Origin: Antilocapra americana
Lineage: Eukaryota; Chordata; Mammalia; Artiodactyla; Antilocapridae
DNA length: 64,000 nt
NCBI GenBank assembly: GCA_007570785.1
Contig: ML664173.1
Location: forward strand, 13,487,933-13,551,932
Direction: 5' to 3'
Shown here: one piece after another, positions 50,701-62,700 of the stretch
Numbering within the stretch: position 1 is the first letter of the stretch
Layout of the letters: each line of letters opens with the position of its first letter
Notes under the pieces: model-generated
Databases searched by the model: none
Told to the model about the DNA's origin: nothing
Seen by the model: the letters and a program-made list of their open reading frames with translations, nothing else
Position numbers and translations under genes: made by a program

Positions 50701-53700
50701 GTACGCAAGGCCGGGCGCCGGCGGGTGCTTGCCGCTGGCCTCGGGGCCCCGCGCTTCGGCGCGAGGCTCGGGCGAGCTCCGTCCCGCTGCGCCTCAAGGA
50801 GCGGACCGGCCCGGGGGGAGCCCCATCGCGCGCGGAGCCCCTGCTTCGGCTCCTTCGGGTCCGCGACCCTCCTGCGCCCACCACCCCCATCCCGGCCGCT
50901 GCCGTCCCCCGGGCTTGCTCTTCGCTCGAGACTATTTTCTACTTCTGTTTTCGAAATGCCTTAGTTCCTGCCGGCTTCCTTTCTTAGATCAGCCCCGATG
51001 GTGGTGACGAGCTGCTGTGCCCCCGGCGGCTCTCCAGCCTTCAGCACACGCCCGCCCATCACTCCTTGGCTGCTGACCCCCGGCCCCGCCGCCCTGGCTG
51101 CCCCGGGGTTTCTGGCTCCCCGCCCTGATCCTCACCTCTGCCTCGGGTCCCGACCTTTTTCCACACGCCTCTCCGTCCCGCATCCGAAGAGGCAGCCTCG
51201 TCTTCATCTGTCCAGAATCCCATTTGCTCTAGCCTCCTTCCCCTACTCCCCACGCCCTGCACCTAGGTCCCCCGCACCTCACCTCGCATCCTTTTCTCTC
51301 CATCAAGAGTGGGCGAGATGAAAAGCAGAGTTGGAAGTTATGTAGGCTCTGGGGTCTCTTTGAATGAACATAGCGGCCAAAGCAGGAAATAACGGCCCAG
51401 TAGGAACGTTGGTGACCTTCCTCATTCTCCGGGACCCTCTTCTTTTTGTTCAGGAGACTTATCTCGTTTCTACCCACGCTAGTTTCCTCCGTGTGTATTG
51501 CTACATTGTCAGTGTTGGAAGGCGAAAGTGTCCCCCGATTGCACTTTTACCTTTCCTGTCTGCTTATCTCTACACGGAATGCAACTGAAAAGATGCTCCT
51601 TTGAAATACAAAAGGGTAGGTGGGGAGAGAACTGGACTCCCCAAATAGCAAGTGTGAATTAACTTTCCAGTTTTGGAAGTAAAATCGACCCCATATAGTA
51701 CAGGTGGTGCCATGGTGCCAGGGGTGGAGGTTGAATCTTTCATTTACTTGGGCAAGTTACTTTTCTATTTGTTTCCTCATCTATAAACTGAGGGCACTGT
51801 AGTACCTGCCTGAAAGACTGCTGGGAGGGTTGCCTAGACCATTCTGTATCAGGCACTTGGTCCCTAGCCCAGGGTATGCATGATTACTGGTGTTACCCAT
51901 TACTGTGAGAATAAGATCTGTTTTTGCTCGCTGAAACTCCACTGTGCGGTCAGAGGTGTTCTTGAATATGTGTCTTCCAGCATGGGTGACTTTCCTTGTC
52001 TTTTTCTTCTGTCCTAAATAACTCCCATTTCCGAGTGGGCCAAAGTACTTGGGACACACACACACACAGAGCCCTTTGAATCACCCAGCTTTTTCCTTTT
52101 CCTGTGACTTTATTTCTCTTACTTTAAAACGTTTAACAATTTTTGGCTTGTTCCTTCTTATGAACTCTGATGCTTTGTAGTAAGTCAGAAATTTTAAGCC
52201 TGCTTTCTGAAAGATTGAGCAAATGAACACTCAGAATATCTCATTAACATCTGTCCCTTGCATCTATCAGTATTTATAAATTAAGGCCTTTTTTTACTTC
52301 CTCTTTAGATCTTTGTGGCAAATATATGCAAGCATTTTAAATATAAAGGCCTTAAGAATAGTCCAGAAATGTGTTGGAGGATAGTGGGTTTGTCTCTGAG
52401 TGTGTCTCCCCGCAGCCCACCCCTTGTAATTGGTTCCTGCATTCAGATTTTCCTCCCAGGACTTGATAGAAATACTTATGATTACTTCCTTCCTCTTGCC
52501 CTCAGAAAGCAGGGTGAGTGTTGTTTCCTTTTATGTTGTGTAGGGGTTGTTATTGTGGTCGAGAACAACCTCTTCCCCTTGAGGTAACATTTATTGCTAA
52601 TAAAATAATAGTAATGAGAGCTTACAGAGTAATTGAATGCTTACTCTGTGCCAGAATGTGGAAAAAGAGTTCCTTCTATTATCTGACTTAATCCTGTCAA
52701 CAGTCATTTCCTCCCCATTTTGCAGAGCAAGCTACAGCTGAGAGAGGTTAACTTACTTGCTCAAGTTAGGTGTGGAGTTTTCACCATCTGTATGAAATTG
52801 TTACTTTCTTTTGATGAAGTTTCCAATAGTTTATTTTTTGGCCATTAATCAAGCATTGATATTCTCAGGCAGGTAATGGTCTTTGCCATCAAGAGGTTTT
52901 TAGTTTGGTAAAATGAGAGTGCCCAGGAAGAAAAATCAACAATTCAAAACTTCATATAATTGGTGTCTTTTATTGCAGTTATTTATGTGTGTACCCCCAA
53001 TAAGTCAGCTGGAGGGTGGAGATAGAGTCTATCTTGTCTATTTCTCTCCTGGAGCCCTTGATGCTTACCAGATTGTTAGATGAAATCTCAACATACATAG
53101 AGGTTTGAAGGAGCATCCAGTGCGTGTCAAGAATGTTCTTTAGGTTAAAGCAGTGGTTCTCAACCAGGAAAGATTTTGCCTCTCCTGGGGGCCGTTTTGA
53201 TTGTCACTTGGGTTGGGGAGGAGAGGAAGCGCCATTACTGAGATACTGAGACTCAGAAACTTCCATCCATGTATAGGAAAGAAGTAAAATATTAGTCGCT
53301 CAGTCGTGTCCAACTCTCCGCCACCCTATGAACTGTAGCCCATGAGGCTCCTCTGTCTGTGGAATTTTCTAGGCAAGAATACTGGAGTGGGTTGCCATTC
53401 CATTCTCCAGGGGATATTTCCAACCCAGGGATCGAACTGGGGTCTCCTGCTTTGCAGGCAGATTCTTTACTGGCTGGGCCATGGGGTAAACATTCTCCAA
53501 TGCACAGGACCCCCCCGACCACAGAGAATTATCTGGCCCCAGATGTCAGTAGTGCTGCTATCTAGAAATCCTTAATTAGAGTTAAGCTGGGTTTCCAAAG
53601 CATTGTGGACAGCATACATTTGCCTTAGCTCAAAGGTATGTAGGCTTGGGAGTAAACTCAATACACTGCTTCAAATTAGGAGTTTGATTGAATCCTTGTG

Positions 53701-56700
53701 CCTCTTTCCTCTGGAAAATGATCCAATGAGTAAGCAATAGAGACCTAAAAATGAAATCAAGAGGTTTCTGTCATCCTTTCTTAGAGGGAAAAAGTGCAGT
53801 AAGAAATGAGATTGGACATGCCGTTGTTATTGAATTAAGGGTTTAGATGTCTCAGTGTGTCTTATTCTTTCAAAGCAGGAATTTATAATTATCCAGAATA
53901 ACTGTGACTTGTTTTTTAAAAGTATTCTCGATAGAGACTACCTTTTCAGGGTCTTCATATTTGTCAGTTGAGGTTTTGGTTATGAAGCAAGAAAAATGTT
54001 GATGTTGTTCTGAACCAAGCTCTCCAGTGGTCATAGTGTTCTTGTTGCTTTATGAACTGTAATTATTTTTAATAGTCTTTTATTTGGGGCACCTGGGTCC
54101 TTCAATTCCCAAGAGAAGAGAGTGCGCACTCTTTATAGAGTGAAACTCTGAGGCACACGTTACATCACTTAAGAACAGGTCTTTCATTCTTTCATGTTTG
54201 GTTTTTGTTTTTTTGTAGTTGAGGGAGCTTTGGGGAAAATAAAGGGCAAAATCTGTTATAACCTTGAAGTCAGCAGTAGAACTTGGTCTGGTGTATATGA
54301 CCCTGAGAACTATCAATGCATATAGACTGTCAAGGACTGCAAACAGGTCAGGTGAACTTGAACTTGTTTGTTATGTAGAACTTGGAGCAGTGCAATCAAT
54401 CTTTCTGCAGTTTTGGAAATGCTGCTTATCTGTGACTATTTCAATTTCAATTAAAATTTTAAAATCGGTAGTTATTGTGTTGGATGGAGCAAAAGAGTGG
54501 ATGTCCATGCCAAAGAGTCCCTATGGTTTTGGGATTTCTATTGTAGTTTTATATCAAAAGGGTATAAATTTCTTTTGCCTGTGGTTATTTCTTTTTCTTT
54601 TTTTACAGCAGTTGTGTTTTCATGCTGTTGAGGTAGTCAGTTTAGTCCCGTCATAATTCTGTTCGTAACAATACAACCGAGGTTTGTAATCTGAATGACC
54701 GTGGAGCGTGTTCCACTCCCAAGGGCTAAGGAGAAGCTGGATCACATGGATGTGGTCTCTGGGTTTGGTTGGACTCTAAACACAGCTGGTTTCTTTTCAT
54801 TTAAGCTTCTTGAGTCTATAACCACGTAACTTGCTTTTGGTTCATCTGTAGTTGAATCTAAGAGGCTAGGCTAATTATCTCTTTGCTGCCTGTTTAGTTA
54901 AGGGGAAGTCCTATGAGACCTATTCTGAAGAACCCTGACCTGATATTCAAATACTTTAGAAAAAGCCAGCATTTTGGCTCTCTGTAGAGAGAGTACAAAG
55001 TACACACTACATTTAAACACGACATTTAAATCTGTAGCATGACCAGAATGTCTAAAACCTTGTTCTGGTAACAGAGAGAGAAAACATATTTTTTAAATTG
55101 TCAGATGTGAAATAAATTATTTTAAGAAAATTTCTTTTTTCCTTCTCACTTTTGCTTTTAAAGGCCATCAATTCAGAACTGAGTTATTCTCTCTCTCTTT
55201 CTTTCTTAGTTTTTTTGGTCGCACCATGCAGGCATGCAGGATCTTAGTTCCCCAACCAGGGATTGAACTGGTTTCCCCTGCAGTGGAAGCTTGGAGACTT
55301 AACTACTGGACTGCCAGGGAAGTCGCTCAAAATTGAGTTATTCTTTTCAAAAATTGTTTTTGGCTGAGCCACGTAGTTTGTGGGATCTTAGTTCTCTGAC
55401 CAGGAATTGAACGTGGTCCTCATGCAGTGGAAGCAATGAGTCTTAACCACTGGACTGCCAGGGAATTCCCTAAAATTGAGTTATTCTTGAGTTTCCAGTT
55501 TCCTCTTTCTGTTCATTGTTTCCAAGACTTTGGCCTTTCAGGTACCATAGTCAGAATTTTTGCCACATTAGAGAATACATTCTAATGGTTATTATTTTTT
55601 CTTTAAATTGACGTTTAAAATATTATTTGTTTCATTCTAAATACTCACGATGTTACTAGTTTGATGCATCAGTTTTCCTAAGACATATGAAAATTAATAC
55701 CATTAAAATAAAAAACATTGTCCTAAGTGCCATCTAAATTTGCTACACTTGTCCTGGTTTCTCTGTTCTCTTCTAGGAATACTTGTAGAATTGGTCTACA
55801 TTTGGCTGACATAGTAAAAGCTATACTATAGAGAAATTGGCTTATTCTTCCTTATTGTGTTTTTAACTTTACTAAATAAATTTAGGAAGCCTAAAAAGCT
55901 GTGTTTGTAATCGTTTTCGTTCTCTTTAAAACAGGACTGCATCTTCAACACTTTAAACTTCTGGAAATAAACATATATTTCTTCTTTTCTTCCTTCCTGC
56001 CTCTTTAAATCCAATTACAAGTTATTTTACCAGTAGTTCTTATATAATTTAGTGACTGTCTTTAACCTTAAAAATCAAAAGCAGTATCTCCACTTTTTTC
56101 CCCTGCATACATTAAATTGTTCAGATGCTATGGGAAGTGGCTTTTCATTTATGAAAGATGCTCAGCCCAACTCTTTGTGAGGAAAGGGGGAATCATAACT
56201 GCTGGGGAGTCTGATATCTCACCGTTGATAAGGGTGTGCGGAAACAAACACTTTCATGCATTGCTGAAGGGGGTGGAAATTGGTACAAATGCTGTGGAGG
56301 GCAATTTGTCAGTATCTTTTAGAACTACAATATATGTCTTTATTGACTCATTTTTTTCCAGGAATTTATCCTATAGATCACACACCTGTTTAATGAAAAC
56401 AAATACAAGTTTATTATAGCATTGCTCATAATGGTATAAGATTGGAAGAAACATAAATGTCCATCAGTAGGGAACTGGCTAAATGAATTATGGAATACGC
56501 TGCCAGTGAAATATTAACCATCTGTGGAAAGGAATGAGGAAGTTTGTTACATATAGTTACGGCACGATTTCTTGAGATATAAGTGGAGAAAACAAAGCAT
56601 GTGTTAGGATGTCTAGTATGTCCATTATTTGTGTGAAAAAGTATATATATATGTATTTATTTTGTTTTATACACACATTTATTTAATGTAAAATATCTCT

Positions 56701-59700
56701 GGAAGACTACATAAAACTTAAAAACATTGGAGGTCAGACTGAGAATGGAGGAAGTTTTCACCGTATACCTTTATGGTTTTTGAATTTTCAATAATGTGCA
56801 TAGATTACATTTTCAGAAAAACTATACACAAGCATGTCATGAGATTCTTCGCTGTATTTATTTTGTAAGTTACAGCCATTCTACATATCTCTTTTTGCCT
56901 TTTTGCTCATAAAGAACTGACTTCTGGACTTTTTTCTCTCAGATGAAGTTTCTATGAAATACAGTTTCCAAACTCCTTAGGGATTATTTTCATGTAATTC
57001 TTTTTAAATTGAAGTATAGTTGATGTATAATACACAGATTACAGGTATACAACATAATGATTCATAATTTTTAACTGGTATATTCCATTTATAGTTATTA
57101 TGAAATATTTGCTGTGTTCCCCATGTTGCACAATATATCCTTGTTAGCTTATTTTATTATGTTTCTCTTTAAATCCACTTCTGTCTTCCTTTGTTGTGCT
57201 GTGCTTTGCTTACTCTCTCAGCCATGTCCAACTCTGTGTGACCCCATGGACTGTAGCCCGCCAGGCTCCTCTGTCCATGGGATTCTCCAGGCAAGAATAC
57301 TGGAGTGGGTTGTCATGCCCTCCTCCAGGGGGGTCTTCCCAAACCTCTTCCGGAGGTCTTCTTCAAACCAAGGCCTCCCGCATTGCAGGCATATTCTTTA
57401 CCATCTCAGCCACCAGGGAAGCCTTATTTTTGTGCTAATTTTCATTTCTGTTTGAAAATTCAGTGTTATCGAAGTATTCATTATGACTCACTACTTTCAG
57501 AGGTTTGTACCGTTTTCCAGTGACAGACAGAAGGCAGACTTTTAAAGTTTTTAATTTTGTTTCTATTTTATTCACCAAGGTGTCTTCAAACTGAAAAGGG
57601 GCGAGGCAATGCAGGTTTCTATTTTGAGTAATGGCAGACTAGATAATTGGGGTTAGTTCTCCCACTGGAAACAATTAGGAAATAATCGTTGAAATATAAA
57701 TATCTGCTTGAAGATCCTGGAGAGCAGTGAACTACTCAGATAATGAATGATTATTAGACTATGATACGTGTGAGGGCAGAGAGAGAGAGGACCGAAGATG
57801 AGAGTCCAATTTGGGGGTCTTCTCTCCTCTGAGAGGATATGCTGGACTCGTAAGTGGACACAAGCTGAATGGCAAGACTGTGAAAGTATGTCTCTGAATT
57901 AAAGCAACAGGGATTAACCAAGTAGGGGGAACCCTGGTGAACCCCTGTTTCTCTGGGCTAGAACCATGAAGGGCTATGTTCTAGAAGTAAGGGTAAGTTA
58001 GAAGCAGGCCGTTGCAGACAGCTCAGCTTCAGAAACATCTTAAGTTCATGAAATTGGGTTAAGAGAACCCTAGGGTGTTAGTGCCCCCTCATTAAGGAAA
58101 AAGCTAGGGCAAATCTTTTCTGAAGAGTCACTGTAGTCTTCAAATTATTTTGACAAACAGTTTTGTGAGACAGTTTCTGGCATGTATCAGAAATGACCAG
58201 ATGCATGAAAAGACACAATCTGAACAAAAATCAAACAATGAGTAAAACTGGATCCACAGGAACATCAGATTTTAGAGTTACCAGATACAGACTTTAAAAT
58301 TACAACTAAAAGTTGTATTTACTGTGTTCAAGGGAATAAAGGGAAGCTTGAGAAATTTGGCAGAAAGTTGAAATTTATAAAAATAGAACCAATTAGCAAC
58401 TCTGTAACTGAAAAATACACATGAAAATGAAGAACTCTGTTGATAGGTTTAACAATAAGTTATTACACCTGAAGAGAGAATAGTGGACTGGAAGAAAGGT
58501 CAGAAGAAAATATGTAAAGTACAACAGTGGAAAATTCAGGAAAGATGTAAGAGACATAGAGGATGTGGTAAAAAGTCTAACATTTGTACAATTGGAGTCC
58601 TAGAAGGTAAGGCGGTCAAGAATGGACAGAAGAAATGTTTGATGAGATAATGGCTGTGAATTTTCCAAAACTAATGGAATCTACATAAAGCCTAGTATAC
58701 CCCAAGCAGGGGTATATAAGAGACAGTAGGTACACATGAAAATAAAACTGCTGTAAAACCAAAGCAAAGACAAAATATTACAAGTAGCCAGAAAAAAATT
58801 ACAGTTTGCCTTCAAAGGATTAGTAATTAGACTGATATCTGACTGCACAGAGCAGTGTAAGCTAGATGATCTTTAGAATACTGAAAGATGATAACTACCA
58901 ACTTAGAATTTTTCTCAGTGAAAATAGTCTTCAAGAAAGAGGGTGAAATAAAGATATTTTCAGGCAATTAAAAGCAGGATTTATTGCCTACAGGTAACTA
59001 TATTTAGGCAAAATCAAAATGATTCCAGATGAGAAGGAAATTGCAGTTTAATGTCCCTTATTAACATAAATGGAAAAAGTCATTAGCAAAAGATTAGCAG
59101 ACTGAATCCAGCCTTTTTGTATGACCAAGGTGGGGTTTTCCAGAAATGCAAAGTTATTTTAATTTTGTTTTTAAAAGTCCGCTGTATAACCACCATTTTT
59201 ATACAGTAGAGGATTAAAATTGCCAGTTTAATAGCAGCAGCAAAAAAAAAGTGGTAAAATTCAGCCTCTACTTATGATTCAAAGCTCTCAGCAAACCTAG
59301 GATTAAAAGGAAACTTTCTTAATTGAATAAAGCATATCTACAAAAACCCCACAAGCAGCATCAAACTTAATGGGGAAATTTGAAAGTTTTCCTCTTAAGA
59401 TTAGGAATAGGACAGAGTTGTCCATTCTCACCACTTGCTTTTCATCATTTTACTGAATATTCTAGCTAGAACAGCCAGGCAGGAAAAAGAGAATATATGA
59501 GGATTTTAAAGGAATCCTATTGAACCTGTTGTTTGCAGATGATGACTGTGTACACAGAAAGTCCCAAAGAGTCTATAGATAATTTATCAAATTAATAAGT
59601 TTGTCCAAATTGTTGAGTACAGGCCAATATGCAAAATTCCATTGCATTCATGTATACTAGCAAAGAAGTTTAAAAAAATGTATATATAATTTGGTGTAAA

Positions 59701-62700
59701 GAAAGTTCAAATACCTGGGAATAAACCTCACAAAATATATGTAAAAACTTTATGCAGAAGATTGTATTATTATTGAGAGAAATTAAAGAATATCTAAGTA
59801 AATGGAAGAATGTATCATATTCTCAGTTTGGAAGACTCCATATTGTGAAGAAGTCAGTTCTCCCCAACTTGATTTATAGATAAAGTGCAATCCCAATAAA
59901 AATCCTAGCAGGGTTCTGGTGGGCTTTTAGGGTGGAATTTGACAAGCTGGTTCTAAAATATATATATGGAAATGAAAGGCTGTAAAATTGCCAAGACACT
60001 TGAGTAAGAACAACAGATGGTAAGGTTTGTTCTATCATGTATCAAGACTTTTAAAAAATTTTATTGGGACCTCCTTGGTGGTCCAGTGGTTAACACTCCA
60101 TGCATCCACTGCAGGGGGCACAGGTTGGATTCCTGGTCAGGGAACTAAGATCCCACATGCCACGTGGCTTGGGCAAAAGAAAACATAAATGGATTAAGGC
60201 TTTTACAGAACAGCCCAGTAGGCCCTAAGAATAGAATAAAAGCCTGGAAACAAAATCTTTGATTTGCAACAAAGATTGTACTGTGGAGTAGTGGAGAAGG
60301 AATAAATGTTGCCGTTGAAATTGAATATCCTAAGAGAAAAGAAAGGAAAGGAAAAAAAAAACTTCATCCTGATCTCATACACCATAAATACAAATCAATT
60401 CCAATTGGATTGTAGATCAAAATGTGAAAAGAACCACAATAAACTCCTAGAAGATAATCTAGGAGAATATTTTCTTGATCTCACAATGTGACCAAAAAAA
60501 AAAAATTTTTTTTCTTTAGTCAGATTTTATTGACACTGAAAAATTTTCATAAATAATGTTCACTAATACTAGGTACATGTCATTTCAGAAATATAAGTAT
60601 ATAAACATAATTTGTATATAAATATTTGTATAATATATATGTATAATATTTGTATAAATATTATATATACATTTTTATTTGTACTAAACCCTAGAATAAG
60701 AAGCTATGAAACATTAATGGAATAGTTAATGAAAAACTGTATTAATAACTTAGCTAGATCAACTCATGGTACAGAATTGTCCATTAAAACCTGTGATCTT
60801 CATGCCGCACATGAACTTGATGGCTGTGGATAGAGGGGGAATACATAAATATATAGATGTATACATGTATGTTTATATATATGTGCACATGTACATGTAC
60901 ACATATATATACATATATTTCTGAAAGGACATGCACCAAAAGGTTAAGAATGGTTATTTTTGTTGAGTGGGATTGTGTTTTGTTGTTCTTTTTTTGTTTT
61001 CTGTGTTTGCTGATTTTTCTTCACTGAATAATGGATTATTTTTATATTACAGTCCAGAAGGGTAACTGCAAAATGTTTTCTTACCTGTATTTAACTTGCT
61101 ATACAATGAGCAAACCATGTGTTTGTGTCATTTCAACACCCTGTACTGTGCTTAGTTGCTCAGTCGTGTCTGACTCTTTGTGACCCCATGGACTGTAGCC
61201 TGCCAGGCTCCTCTGTCCATGGAATTCTCCAGGCAAGACTACTGGAGTGGTAGCCTATTGCTTTTCCTGGGGATCTTCCCAACCCAGGAATCAAACTGGG
61301 GTCTCCTGCATTGCAGGTGGATTCTTTACCAGCTGAGCTACCAGGGAAGCCCTTCAACAACCAAATTTAAAGTAGATAATATGGATATTTAAAGTTCTGC
61401 ATTTAAGTTAAAAATTTTCCAAAAATCTGTTTCAAAAATAGAGCCTTAGAGAAGCTAAGCTTGGAGTAAGTTTATTTTTATAAGCCCTTGGAGATCTCTA
61501 TTGATTTATTTAGGCCAATAGGGTAAGTTTGCAGTTAAAAAAAAAATCTAGTGCCCAGTTAATATATTACATCCAGAAATACCATGTCCTTATTAAGAGA
61601 TGATTGTGTTAGTGTACTCTGCATGGCTTAGAACACATCTGAAAAAGTTGTCCATTTTAGCTCTTTACTTGCCGCGGAACAAAGGGGACCGACAAAATGA
61701 GGCTGGCACTGTCGGAGGTTGTCTGAGGGATGATGGAGAGAACTAGAGATGGTTGGCCTGGGAAGGAACTTACAGGAAATGTGATAGCAGACTGTAAATA
61801 TTTGAAAGGATATTGTGGGGAGTAGCAATCGAAGAGCAGAATTTATTAGGAAGCAAGTTTTACTTAGGTCAACAAAGCAAGTTTTACTTAGGTCAACCAT
61901 TATCTCTCGGTGAAAACTTTTCACAGACTGCTGGGCTCTGGGGAGCAGACTGGGGACCCTGGGGACTTTTGCCTTAGACCCAGTTCCTTTGTTGAGAGGT
62001 GTGAGAAGACCTCAGTCCTCCTCCTGTGCTTCTCTTTTCCTCTGTCGCGCTCCCACGCTCCCAACACTTCTGACCCTAGATGTATGGAGTGCTTTCCCAT
62101 GCACTGAGCGATTCTGCAACACCACCTGGGTGTCCTACAGTTGAACTCAATGTTCATCACTCTCTACCTGGAGATAGTGTCAGACCCCAGTGGCTGAGGG
62201 CTCAGTCCCGTAGGACTGCTCCCACCCTGCTTCAAATGCCAAACAGCAGTATTAGGTCCCTAGGTTACTCACAACTTCCATCAGACGTGATTACAAATTA
62301 GAGATTCCCACGATCTCCTCCCCCTTGGATTTGATTATTTGCTAGAACAAGTCAGAGAACTCAATGAAACACTTATGTTTACCAGTTTATTAAAAAATAT
62401 GGTAAAGGTTACAGATGAACAGTCAGATACAGAGGGCGAGGTCTGGGAGGGTCCCAAACAGAGGAACTTCTGTCCCTGTGAAGCTGGGGTGGGTCACCCT
62501 CTGGTATGGAGACATGTTCACTGAACTGGCAGCTCTCCAAAGCCAGTACTTTTGGGATTTTAACGGGGGCTTCATAATATAAGTGTGATCAATCCTTGAC
62601 TCCATCTCCAGTCCCTCTCTCCTCTCTCAGGAGAGTGGATGGTGGGGCTGAAAATCCCAAGCTTCTAACCAGGGCTTGGTCTTTCTGGCTACCAGCCCCC

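Noticed and set aside
56117..56419. 100-codon plus-strand frame
   Set aside because: It mostly overlaps the L1 ORF2-end remnant at 56180-56830 and is a decayed mobile-element piece.
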